Part shown: positions 8,049 through 16,744 of the stretch, in pieces
Position numbering within the stretch: position 1 is the stretch's first letter
How the letters are laid out: the number at the start of each line of letters is the position of its first letter
DNA from: Chryseobacterium populi
Lineage (GTDB): Bacteria > Bacteroidota > Bacteroidia > Flavobacteriales > Weeksellaceae
Reading direction: 5' to 3'
Length of the DNA: 64,000 nucleotides
NCBI RefSeq assembly: GCF_000282115.1
Contig: NZ_AKJY01000041.1
Span: 24,623-88,622, forward strand
Notes under the pieces: model-generated
The model's database searches: none
The model's input: the letters and a program-made list of their open reading frames with translations, nothing else
Told to the model about the DNA's origin: nothing
Position numbers and translations under genes: made by a program

Positions 8049-10187
8049 TTAAGGCATCTTTTTAAAACCTTCCGCTTTTATTTTCCATGAACCGTCTTTT
8101 GGAAAACCCGGAAATTCACCTTTGGAATTATCCCAGCCTTCGAGCATCATGGCCACAGTCGTTAAAACTCCTCCGTTTCCGGGAAGATAAATACGGAGAC
8201 GTTTATCCTGGAAATTATGACCGTTTTTAAGATAGGTATTGGTCTGAATATTCATGAAAAGCGCATCCAGAGCTTTATCCGGAAGCCCCAGTCTTGCGGC
8301 ATTCATGGCCGTCATCGGGAAATCCCAACCCCAGGTATGTTCCCAGTTCCATCTTTCCCAAACAATATTCAGTGTATTTTTCATGATTTTTTTATCCAGT
8401 TTCGGGGATTCCGGAACCATTCCTAATGCTCCTAAAACAGCAGGGTGATCGGTCATCCATTTTGGAAAAGTGAAAGAATCTTTTGCAGATTCGGTTGATA
8501 AATAAATATCATCCTGAACCGGAAGCGGGGCCAATTTTGTAATAACCTCGTCCCATTTTTTATCTCTCGGCTGGCCTAACCTTTCCTTCCATTGTTGAGC
8601 AACTTTCAGTGCCCAATCCCAATAAGCCACTTCATAAGTCGGGTTGTACGTATCCTTTGCAGGGAAAACTTCCTGTGCAGGAATAACGCCTTTTCCGAGA
8701 TTGTAACGGTTTTTCTCTTTATCATAATGAGCATAATCTGCCATAAATTCAGCGGTTGCAAAAATCAGGTCTTTATATTTTTCCAAAACTTTTTTGTCCT
8801 GTTTATCGCGATACAGAAGTTCGGTCATATAGATGATATGCGGCTGTTCCCAGATCAGGAATGCAGCCACAGAAGATGGACTTTCATTTCCTTCATTATC
8901 AGACATTTTAATCCATCTTACCCCTTTGTAGCCTTGTCTTTCTGCTAATTTTTTTGCTTTTTCAAAAGTCCTGAAATAATAATCCAGCTGTTTTTCCAAG
9001 ATTTCAGGTCTTCCCCATAAAGCGTAGTGAACCCCGTGCCACCAATGCATTTCTGTATGAGGTTTTCCATACCAGCTGTTGAAAGTTAACCCTGTTTCCT
9101 GTGGCGGATTACTTCCTCCGCATTGTACTTTGGTTAAATATTCTGAAAGAATGATCCTGCGTTCCAGTTCGTTTGCCCTGGGATCTGTACTTCCTTCAAA
9201 GTCAACGGCTGCACCGCTTTTCCAGAAAGATTCCCATCCTGAAGCACTTTCTTTTTCTGCATCAGCAAACAGCGTTTTCCCGCTTTTCGGATTTTTAGCT
9301 GAAAACTCAACGCTTAATTCTATTTTTCTGTTTTTTGAAGAGGGTTCAAATACAAAATAATGTTTTCCCGCTTCACGTAATTTCCCTTCCGTAAAATAAA
9401 ACCGGGTATAATAATCTGCACTCTGCAACTGATGATGAATGATACCCTGCGTTGATTGTGAAGAAACAATTCTTGTCGTATGATCGTTTTCATTGCCATA
9501 AAAAGCAGCATCATCCAAAAACTGTCCGGTAGGGGAAGGGTAGCGTGCGAAAACTTTTAACCTGTTTTGAGCAATTAGATCAGACTCAATTTTAACTCCT
9601 ATTTTGTCAGAATTCTGAAAAGAGGCCGTCCAGACTTTTACAGGGATTCCGTCCAGTGAGAATTCGCTTGTTATAATTCCTGTCCAGAGATCAATTTTTT
9701 GATTGATATTTGTAAGGTCTGAAATTTTTGCTTTCTGGCCATCTTTTTTAAGCAGTTCAATACCGATATTTCCTAATTGCAGACGATGTTTGTTGACTCT
9801 GAAATACTCAACGGCTCCTTTATTTCGTTCAGGCTCTTTGAGCTGCACACTGTACATTGCTTTACGTCCTTCATTGTTGAAATCGTATGCTTTTAATGTT
9901 TCCTCAAATGTATAATCCTTAGTATTTGGAAAGCTGTTCCAGCCCCATTCCGACTGGGTTCCCAGGGAAACTCCATTTTTGTAATATTCAGGAAATGACT
10001 GCATTCCGGTAATGTCGACCGTGTAAGCAAATTTTCCGTTTCCAACCGTTAAAGTAGAAAGAGTATCGGCTTTTGTGTTGACCACATTGTGGCGCTGCAC
10101 TACTTTTTTCCGGTCTATTTTCTGAGCAGTTAATGAAGAAAAGGCTATCAGAAAAAATCCAAGATATACTGCTAATTTTTTACTCAT
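8049..10187 (-). CDS. Secreted six-hairpin (alpha/alpha barrel) glycosidase, GH65/GH95-like
   Basis: This 712-residue protein has a signal peptide (MSKKLAVYLGFFLIAFSSLTAQ), an N-terminal beta-sandwich-like part (about 30-330) and a C-terminal helical part carrying TEMHWWHGVHYALWGRP, DNEGNESP and a late 'TWGWDFPMTAMNAARLG' region. The MHWWH segment and the two-domain layout resemble GH65-type and related six-hairpin glycosidases. The acid catalyst may be E in TEMHWWH, but this is not certain. It is the last gene of an operon with DUF4450 and GH28 genes, 6 bp after the former, and is followed by a terminator. Likely role: periplasmic cleavage of oligosaccharides from pectin. Confidence 0.65.
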   Translation of the reverse strand: MSKKLAVYLGFFLIAFSSLTAQKIDRKKVVQRHNVVNTKADTLSTLTVGNGKFAYTVDITGMQSFPEYYKNGVSLGTQSEWGWNSFPNTKDYTFEETLKAYDFNNEGRKAMYSVQLKEPERNKGAVEYFRVNKHRLQLGNIGIELLKKDGQKAKISDLTNINQKIDLWTGIITSEFSLDGIPVKVWTASFQNSDKIGVKIESDLIAQNRLKVFARYPSPTGQFLDDAAFYGNENDHTTRIVSSQSTQGIIHHQLQSADYYTRFYFTEGKLREAGKHYFVFEPSSKNRKIELSVEFSAKNPKSGKTLFADAEKESASGWESFWKSGAAVDFEGSTDPRANELERRIILSEYLTKVQCGGSNPPQETGLTFNSWYGKPHTEMHWWHGVHYALWGRPEILEKQLDYYFRTFEKAKKLAERQGYKGVRWIKMSDNEGNESPSSVAAFLIWEQPHIIYMTELLYRDKQDKKVLEKYKDLIFATAEFMADYAHYDKEKNRYNLGKGVIPAQEVFPAKDTYNPTYEVAYWDWALKVAQQWKERLGQPRDKKWDEVITKLAPLPVQDDIYLSTESAKDSFTFPKWMTDHPAVLGALGMVPESPKLDKKIMKNTLNIVWERWNWEHTWGWDFPMTAMNAARLGLPDKALDALFMNIQTNTYLKNGHNFQDKRLRIYLPGNGGVLTTVAMMLEGWDNSKGEFPGFPKDGSWKIKAEGFKKMP

Positions 10188-10193
10188 ATTTTT

Positions 10194-13100
10194 TTATTTA
10201 AGAATAGTGGCACTCATCAGTCCGATAACGACATCGTTGCTCACTGCTGTTAATTTTATTGATTTTAATTCCCTGTTTGGGTCAATTGACAGATCCAGAA
10301 TGGTTGCGGCACCGCCTTCAACAGCCCGGCTGCTTACTCCTTTAATTTCTGAATATTTCGTTAAACTTCCCCCTTTGTACAATTCCCCGGTTTTCAGCTG
10401 AACCCGGTACGGAATTTTATCATCCGGAATTTCAAAAGCAAAATTATCATCAAACAAATCCTGCTCAATAGGCCACCAGTTCACAGGATTTTTTAGTTCT
10501 AATGCTGTATCCGGACCGTCTGAATATTGAACAGTAATTGTTCCGTTGGTAATTTGTGACTGCATCGGATTGGTAGAACCTGCCATCAGGAAATAGACTT
10601 TTCTTCCTTTTCCCGCAACAGGAATTTCAACCGATTTCGGAAAATTATCCCACTGACTTGTAAAGACAATATTTTTCTCTTCGTTATTGATTAAAAAAGG
10701 AATTCCTAAGAATTCGAGTTTCCCATCTTTCCGTTTTTTCATCAGTCCGCTGTCATCAATTTGAGTAGTGGTCAGCGGATAACACCAGTTCCCGATTCCT
10801 TGCCACGGAAGCTGTAGAGTAGGGACATTGAGTCGTGGTGAAAGATATTTCTGATTAAAAATTTCGGTTACTTTCTCATTATACTTTGAGGCTAGTGAAA
10901 CAGGATTGAACCCGCTTTTATTTTCGATTTCCCAATCTGTTATTTCTACATTTTGTTTGATTCCATTATATTCAAGCTGAATGAGGTTGGTTCCTTTACT
11001 TAAATAATTTGCAGGAATTTCAATCAAAACAGTTTGGTTTTTCTGAACTGAAAAAGTGTTATTTAAATTATTGATACTCAATTTTCCATTGATTGTATTG
11101 GATGATTCAGACTGAATTTGCAGTTTTTTATTCATCCATTTTGTTTCCAAAGGAAAACGGATGTCAAGATTTATAGGTTGCCACCAAGTTGTTCCGTTTT
11201 GCTCGACTTGCACGAAAAAAGTTCCTTTTCTTTCCTTTTGGTTTAATTCAAACTTGTGGTTGACCACCCCGTCTTCTCCCTTTGGTCGTATCCACCCCTC
11301 CAGAGGAGGGGAATTTTTTACCAATCCTTGAGGGTCATAAATATTTTTGATTTTCTTTTTTGAATCTAAATTGAGTTGAAGATTTTCAGAAATATAATTG
11401 ATATAATCTGTCTTTTCCGGTTTTAATTCATCTCCCGAATACGTAATTTCAATGGTAAATTCTTTTCCTTTTTCTGTTTCTAACTTTATAAAGGGCTGTG
11501 AAATAGAATTTGGATATATTGCAAATTGCACTTTTTTACCGTTTACGGTTACTGATTTTATTTTGGAATGATTCACAGGGATCAATACATCAAGCGAAAT
11601 CGCATTGGCGTAATTTGATTTAAACCAATAATTAGTTTTTTTTGAAGCTCGGTTAAACTTAAATTCCCAATCCTGAAGCTTCAGTTCTGCAAAATTCCAG
11701 TCTTTGGGAAACCCTGGTTTTATATTGATTTTATGTTCTAATAATTTGGGATAAATTCCGAAAAGACCTTCCGTTAAAGTTCTTGCAGCCACACCAATCG
11801 GGTCGGCAAAATCACGGTACAATTCTCCACGAAAAGCATCATAGTGAGATAATTGCTCAAAATTTCCCGGACTGATTCCGTAATACATACTTTCAGCCAG
11901 ATTGCCTTTCCAAAGTCGGTAGGCCTCATCATTTCTTCCTGCCTGCCAATACGCCAAAGCTGTTTGTAAATTCTCTGCCAGCGCCACATTGTTGATCGAC
12001 CAATCATAAGGCTGCCAGCTGGTGGTGGAAAGAGTGTAATAATCTTTATTAATTTCTCCTTTTACTTTTATAGGAATCTTCGGAATATGATTGTTGATGT
12101 ACTGTGTGTTTTGATAATCTTCAAATTCATTTAAAATATAAGCATCCGAAACATGATAAATAGACCATATTCCGGGTTTGTCGTGAAGAATCTGATTCCC
12201 CAAAGCGTCTTTATATTCAGCAAAATATCCTTTGTCTTTAATCCAAAGCTCATTTTTCATAGCTTTTAAAATGGATTCAGCTTCTTTTTCGTACGGGATG
12301 GGATCTTCGCCAATGATTTTTGCCAGTTTTGCCATTTCACGGTTGGCTCTGTAATTATAGGCAGAAGTGTGGGTTACTTTTCCACCCGAATACTGCAAAG
12401 CATCGCTCGCCCAAATTGCAGCGTACGCATCATAAAGGCTGCCCCGTTTGAAATTTCGTTTTTCCCAATCCATGTGACGAACCATTGAAGGCCACATTTT
12501 CTTTAAAAAATCCACATCTCCTGTGTAGTTGAAATGAGAAAACAGCTGGTCAAAGAAAACCAGATTCATATCATAATGATGCGGCTTTGAATTGTCATTG
12601 GGATTTCTGGAAATATATCCGCTTGAGAATACCGAAGTTCCCATTTTTTCTTTGTGCCTTGCCAGATGCAAAAGCGTATCCATCTCAACGGGTGCGGAAT
12701 CGGGTCTTAAAACCTGAGAATTGGAATAGCTTTCAAAATGTTCTTTTGCACGGTCGTGCCAACTGAGAACATCGGCTGCGTAAGCTCCCCGCCAGGCATT
12801 TAACCTCATCCTCCAGGCAACTGCGCCATGAAGAAATGTCGGGCTTTCCCAAATGCCATCTGTAGCGATGGCCAGTGTAGCTCCAAAGTTATTTAAATCC
12901 GAATCCGGAGTTTTTAATTGGATGCGGTTGATTAATGATAATCGGGATCGTTCGGCTTCATTGAAAATACCTGCAAGTTGTTCGTCTGAAATATTCTGAT
13001 CTGATTTTCCTTTTTTAATCTGAATAAAAACCGGTTTTTTTTGTGTTGAATATGTTGTGTAAATTATTGGAGATTTTTCTACTTTATTTTGTGCGAAATC

Positions 13101-13802
13101 AGATAATTTTTCCAATGTTTTCGCATCCGTCAATTGTAATGGATTGGTGTTTGAAAAACTTCCGCTGATGAGCTGATTTTCTTTTTTCCTGTTTAAATAA
13201 GTAAGCTCAAATTGATTTTTACTGATTTGAAACTGATTGTCTTCACAATATTCCGGAAGCAAATAAAAACCTGATTCCGGGTCTGCACCAATGTCGCCAT
13301 TTCTGCTAAATGTTTTTCCGCTTGCTCCGCCATAAACAGCATAGATCTTTGATGAAGGGTCTACATTTTCTGTCTCCATTTTTAAAATCAAACCTTCTTC
13401 TTCAGATTGAGCTAAAACCGTTAGTTTTAAATTTCCATTTCCAAGAATCTGATCTTTAATGGAATACAACATCATACCCGGACGATAACGGGTTTCAATG
13501 GCATCAGCCTGAATTAATTTTTTAATTGAATTTCCATTCTGAATAATAAACTGAAGGTTACCGCCCATTCCGGGAAGATACAGTGCAAACTCCGGCAAAT
13601 CTCCGGCTTCTACTCTTGAAGCGCGGTTATTGCCATACAAAGCACGGTTGAAGCGGTATTTTCCATTAACCAGCAAAAAATCACCTTTGTCTTCTTTATA
13701 ATGCAGCTCTCTTTCATTTTTCTGCCAATGTCTGGATTGGGAAAAAGAGTGTGAGAAGGCAGATAAAACGATAAAACCTGCTAAAATGGATGTCCTTCGC
13801 AT
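10194..13802 (-). CDS. DUF4450-type large secreted glycosidase
   Basis: The 1202-residue protein begins with a signal peptide (MRRTSILAGFIVLSAFSHSFSQ). It has an N-terminal beta domain, a central six-hairpin (alpha/alpha) domain (about 300-720, with GAVAWRMRLNAWRGAYAADVLSWH and repeated W/Y-rich helices), then C-terminal beta-sandwich modules. This matches the DUF4450 proteins of Bacteroidota, which accompany rhamnogalacturonan and other plant-polysaccharide enzymes. Substrate is unknown. It follows the GH28 gene by 1 bp. At about residues 829-846 an in-frame insertion encoded by a palindromic GC-richer element interrupts the linker between modules (separate entry). The start ATG follows the GH28 stop directly. 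Confidence 0.75.
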   Translation of the reverse strand: MRRTSILAGFIVLSAFSHSFSQSRHWQKNERELHYKEDKGDFLLVNGKYRFNRALYGNNRASRVEAGDLPEFALYLPGMGGNLQFIIQNGNSIKKLIQADAIETRYRPGMMLYSIKDQILGNGNLKLTVLAQSEEEGLILKMETENVDPSSKIYAVYGGASGKTFSRNGDIGADPESGFYLLPEYCEDNQFQISKNQFELTYLNRKKENQLISGSFSNTNPLQLTDAKTLEKLSDFAQNKVEKSPIIYTTYSTQKKPVFIQIKKGKSDQNISDEQLAGIFNEAERSRLSLINRIQLKTPDSDLNNFGATLAIATDGIWESPTFLHGAVAWRMRLNAWRGAYAADVLSWHDRAKEHFESYSNSQVLRPDSAPVEMDTLLHLARHKEKMGTSVFSSGYISRNPNDNSKPHHYDMNLVFFDQLFSHFNYTGDVDFLKKMWPSMVRHMDWEKRNFKRGSLYDAYAAIWASDALQYSGGKVTHTSAYNYRANREMAKLAKIIGEDPIPYEKEAESILKAMKNELWIKDKGYFAEYKDALGNQILHDKPGIWSIYHVSDAYILNEFEDYQNTQYINNHIPKIPIKVKGEINKDYYTLSTTSWQPYDWSINNVALAENLQTALAYWQAGRNDEAYRLWKGNLAESMYYGISPGNFEQLSHYDAFRGELYRDFADPIGVAARTLTEGLFGIYPKLLEHKINIKPGFPKDWNFAELKLQDWEFKFNRASKKTNYWFKSNYANAISLDVLIPVNHSKIKSVTVNGKKVQFAIYPNSISQPFIKLETEKGKEFTIEITYSGDELKPEKTDYINYISENLQLNLDSKKKIKNIYDPQGLVKNSPPLEGWIRPKGEDGVVNHKFELNQKERKGTFFVQVEQNGTTWWQPINLDIRFPLETKWMNKKLQIQSESSNTINGKLSINNLNNTFSVQKNQTVLIEIPANYLSKGTNLIQLEYNGIKQNVEITDWEIENKSGFNPVSLASKYNEKVTEIFNQKYLSPRLNVPTLQLPWQGIGNWCYPLTTTQIDDSGLMKKRKDGKLEFLGIPFLINNEEKNIVFTSQWDNFPKSVEIPVAGKGRKVYFLMAGSTNPMQSQITNGTITVQYSDGPDTALELKNPVNWWPIEQDLFDDNFAFEIPDDKIPYRVQLKTGELYKGGSLTKYSEIKGVSSRAVEGGAATILDLSIDPNRELKSIKLTAVSNDVVIGLMSATILK
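11264..11318 (-). repeat. Palindromic repeat-like element inside the DUF4450 gene
   Basis: A segment containing CCCCTCC-AGA-GGAGGGG (stem 11295-11301 with 11305-11311) and a 'gacggggtggt' end (minus strand) lies in frame in the coding sequence and encodes SPPLEGWIRPKGEDGVV. Its composition differs from the surrounding AT-rich sequence. Segments of this sort occur as dispersed intergenic repeats in flavobacterial genomes, as I recall; only one copy was seen in this window. Confidence 0.5.
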
Positions 13803-13803
13803 T

Positions 13804-15207
13804 TTATTTATTTAAATCAGTTAATGGCTGCCCGTTAACAGTCACGTTTTTCAGGGTGACATTTTTTAAGAAATCAACTTTATAAGGAATTTCAACATTG
13901 TTAATTTTAGCATTCACCATCGTGAAATCTGTTACCGGAGAAGATTCGTAGGCATCAGAAAGGATGGCATACTTTCCGCCTTTTTCCACGGTAAGATTTT
14001 CCACCCAAATATTTCTGATCGTAGGAATGAAGTTACCCGGTTTTTCGTAATGCATATTGAAACGCACTGCAGCTTCTTTATAAGCGCCAACTTTTGTATT
14101 GTAGAAGAATACATTTTCGATAATTCCGCCCCGGTTTGAACTGGTTTTAATACGAAGTGCCCTTTCAAGGTTTTTACTGTCCATCACATTTCCGATGGCA
14201 TAAATATTTTTTGCTCCGCCTGCAATTTCGCTTCCAATTACTACGCCACCATGTCCGTCTTTCATTTCACAGTTTTCGATGATGTGGTTTTCCGCCGGTT
14301 TCCCTATACCTCTTCCGTCTTCATCTCTTCCGGATTTTATGGCAATGCAATCGTCTCCCGTATCGAAATATGAATCTTTGATCCACACATTTTTACAGGC
14401 TTCAGGATCAAAGCCATCATTATTAGGGCCGTGACTGATTACTTTTACTCTTTCAATCAGAACATTTTCACACAATACAGGATTAAGGTTCCACATTGGA
14501 GAATTTTTCACCAAAACATCTGCCATATAGAAATTTTTACTTTTATAAGGCTGAACGAAATTGGGTCTCAAATAATATCCGTCACCGAATATCCTTTCTC
14601 TCGGATCTTTCTTTTGAGCCATGTATTCATGCAGTTTTGCACGGGCAGGATTCTGTCTTCCAGGACGGGATTCGTTCCAGCCATATTTTTTTGCGCCACA
14701 CCAAAACCACCAATGGTCGTTATCAGAGTTTCCATCCAGTGTTCCTTTTCCTGTTATAGCTATATTTTCTTCTTCGTGGGCGTAGATTAACGACGAATAA
14801 TTCATGCATTCCATTCCTTCCCATCTTGTGAAAACAATAGGGTAGTCGTTGCTGTCCTGGCTGAACAAGATTGTTGCACCTTCACTGATATGTAAATCCA
14901 CATTACTTTTTAAATAAATAGCTCCTGTCAAAAAGATTCCTTTTGGAACGACAACTCTTCCTCCGCCTTCTACATTGCATTTTTCGATGGCTTTTTTAAA
15001 GGCTCCCGTATTTTTTGTCTTTCCATCACCAATGGCACCAAAATCTGTAACCAGATAATCTTTTTTTCTGAAGTTGGGCTTTACAATCTGTTTTTTTAAT
15101 GTATTGATTTCCTGTAAAGGCTGTTCTGAGGAAGTCCAGGGTTTGTATTGTCCCGAAACGGAAATTGATATGATTAATGCGAAAAGTATTAAAGCGTATT
15201 TTTTCAT
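13804..15207 (-). CDS. GH28 family polygalacturonase-type enzyme
   Basis: This 467-residue protein has a signal peptide (MKKYALILFALIISISVSGQ) and the parallel beta-helix signatures of GH28. The catalytic set is complete: GPNNDGFD (D264), DTGDDC (D285, D286), GHGG (H319) and RIK (352-354). It should hydrolyse alpha-galacturonic linkages in pectin (polygalacturonan or rhamnogalacturonan), most likely in an exo manner given the long loops, which is a guess. It is the first gene of a three-gene operon with DUF4450 (1-bp gap) and a six-hairpin glycosidase. The promoter region upstream carries the shared 15-bp motif. A galacturonan or rhamnogalacturonan role would supply rhamnose to the catabolic genes at the start of the window. 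Confidence 0.9.
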   Translation of the reverse strand: MKKYALILFALIISISVSGQYKPWTSSEQPLQEINTLKKQIVKPNFRKKDYLVTDFGAIGDGKTKNTGAFKKAIEKCNVEGGGRVVVPKGIFLTGAIYLKSNVDLHISEGATILFSQDSNDYPIVFTRWEGMECMNYSSLIYAHEEENIAITGKGTLDGNSDNDHWWFWCGAKKYGWNESRPGRQNPARAKLHEYMAQKKDPRERIFGDGYYLRPNFVQPYKSKNFYMADVLVKNSPMWNLNPVLCENVLIERVKVISHGPNNDGFDPEACKNVWIKDSYFDTGDDCIAIKSGRDEDGRGIGKPAENHIIENCEMKDGHGGVVIGSEIAGGAKNIYAIGNVMDSKNLERALRIKTSSNRGGIIENVFFYNTKVGAYKEAAVRFNMHYEKPGNFIPTIRNIWVENLTVEKGGKYAILSDAYESSPVTDFTMVNAKINNVEIPYKVDFLKNVTLKNVTVNGQPLTDLNK

Positions 15208-15297
15208 AATGCCAGAAAGATATTAGTTTAAGAAAGAACATCAATATTAAAAATTTCTTTCTTTATCGCAATCTAGAACAATTATGATTAATAATTA

Positions 15298-15312
15298 TCC
15301 TGCACTGTCGGT
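15298..15312. promoter_or_regulatory. 15-bp motif shared by two glycosidase promoters (copy 2)
   Basis: TCCTGCACTGTCGGT lies 91 bp before the GH28 gene start and matches the copy at 7892-7906 in 13 of 15 positions. A looser, inverted match (CTGACAGTACAAGGA) occurs at 15567-15581. Confidence 0.4.
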
Positions 15313-15551
15313 ATAAAATTCATTAATTGCTTCCTGGAATATTTTGTGATTGGAAGGGAAGTTGAACTGAGAGAAATGCTGGGATAAGTGAATTTCACAG
15401 ACTTGATGTAAGCCAAAACAATATTACACGATGTTAAGAAATACCTTTAAAAGCTCAATAGGCAAGAAAGAAAATGTTACCTCAGAGATAGATGATAACG
15501 AGAAAGGTAAGAGCATTAAACTTTAGAACCCGGCATTGAAATAATTTGTAA

Positions 15552-15606
15552 TAGCTACTACTTGATCTGACAGTACAAGGATTTTTGTTTGGTTAAGTAG
15601 TAGCTA
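15552..15606. repeat. Perfect 12-bp inverted repeat with motif-like loop
   Basis: TAGCTACTACTT (15552-15563) is the exact reverse complement of AAGTAGTAGCTA (15595-15606), with 31 bp between. The loop contains CTGACAGTACAAGGA, an inverted relative of the glycosidase promoter motif. It could be an operator pair, or the terminator of the terpene synthase operon that ends at 15761, although there is no long T run. Confidence 0.5.
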
Positions 15607-15760
15607 AAGATAACATAATGGTAAATGAAGTGTTGTCACCGTATTTAAATTATCTGTGAAGTATCAATAGATTTGTATTATTGATTAGTTTCTCAGTTTT
15701 TTATATAACAGCACAGGTTGAATTAACAATATAATGTATATTGAATTTTTCTTTTGATAT

Positions 15761-16708
15761 TCATATTACTGTCCGGCCTTTAACTAAATTTTCATCAATA
15801 TCGTCAACTTGCTTATATCGGATTTTCCTGCTTTCATTGCAATATTTGACCGAACCAGACTGGATATACCTGAAATATCGTATTGCGTCCGGATATTTTG
15901 CTTCTAAACGATTGAATTCTTCTTCGAGTTTAGAGTCGTATTCATAGAACAAACGAACTCCTTTGTTGATTGCTTCTTCTTCATCGCAATTTTCAGCTCT
16001 CTGGATAATTCGGATAGCATGTGCATAATTCCTGATTTCCTTCTTTTTGGCTTTAAGGGTGTACAAATCGAGCAAAAGCCCTATGCTAATGCCCGAATAC
16101 TCAAAGATTTTTTCAAACTCCGCACTATAATATAAAGATGATGGCATATCATGCTGAATATACCATGCCAGGGAATATATTACGTTCATAGCAACATCGA
16201 AAGCTCTGTATGAGAGATATTCTTCAAGGGAAACCACTTTCATCTGTACTTCTATGGTACGTAGCTTCAGTACACTTTCTAAATACCTGTTCATCTCACT
16301 CTTGAACATCTCTTTTGTTTCCATAGTCCAGTCGGTTCGTGAACAAAATTCACTAATGGGGAGAAATATTTTTTCAATATCGGGAGCTTCATTCAATGCG
16401 GACTGAAACCCATCAAACGTTTGGATGATACTATCAAGATCAACGGAATTGTCAAAAAACTGATCATCCATCAAAGCCCAATAACAATAATACCGGCTAA
16501 CAGCTTTAACCTTATCAATATTTCCCAAAGGGTGTATATATGAAGAATACAGGGCTCCGGTAGACATATGGTCACCATATAGTCTTGCATTTTCACTTGA
16601 TATGTTGAAAATATCGGTCTTATAATATTCTTTTATATCATCTACTATTGCATTCATTTGCGGATGAATCATAATAGGTAATTGAGACTCTAACAAGGGT
16701 ACGTTCAT
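15761..16708 (-). CDS. Class I terpene synthase-like protein with degenerate NSE motif
   Basis: The 315-residue all-helical protein has the aspartate-rich metal motif DDQFFD (81-86) and the C-terminal RY pair (R297-Y298) expected of bacterial class I terpene cyclases. The second metal motif, normally ND-x2-S-x3-E, reads LDLYTLKAK at 213-221: asparagine is replaced by L213 and glutamate by K221, with an E only at 224. Metal binding at this site should be weakened or altered. It lies 36 bp after a second terpene synthase gene in the same operon. The product is unknown; a prenyl diphosphate cyclase with unusual chemistry, or a decaying paralogue, are both possible. Confidence 0.75.
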   Translation of the reverse strand: MNVPLLESQLPIMIHPQMNAIVDDIKEYYKTDIFNISSENARLYGDHMSTGALYSSYIHPLGNIDKVKAVSRYYCYWALMDDQFFDNSVDLDSIIQTFDGFQSALNEAPDIEKIFLPISEFCSRTDWTMETKEMFKSEMNRYLESVLKLRTIEVQMKVVSLEEYLSYRAFDVAMNVIYSLAWYIQHDMPSSLYYSAEFEKIFEYSGISIGLLLDLYTLKAKKKEIRNYAHAIRIIQRAENCDEEEAINKGVRLFYEYDSKLEEEFNRLEAKYPDAIRYFRYIQSGSVKYCNESRKIRYKQVDDIDENLVKGRTVI

Positions 16709-16744
16709 GTTTGGTTAATATTTATAAATGATTAAAAGGGACCA

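Larger units (their letters stand above)
15208..15760. other. 553-bp spacer upstream of the GH28 operon
   Basis: No coding sequence was recognised. It holds the 15-bp motif at 15298-15312 and a perfect 12-bp inverted repeat at 15552-15606 (both listed separately). The right-hand end is the 3' region of the terpene synthase operon; no clear hairpin terminator for it was seen other than that inverted repeat. Confidence 0.6.

Noticed and set aside
14431..14790. + strand ORF of 119 residues opposite the GH28 gene
   Set aside because: It is the antisense of a well-supported gene and its product has no recognisable features.
15552..15606. Attachment site or IS end from the 12-bp inverted repeat
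   Set aside because: No integrase, transposase or direct target repeat lies nearby; a regulatory or terminator hairpin is more likely.
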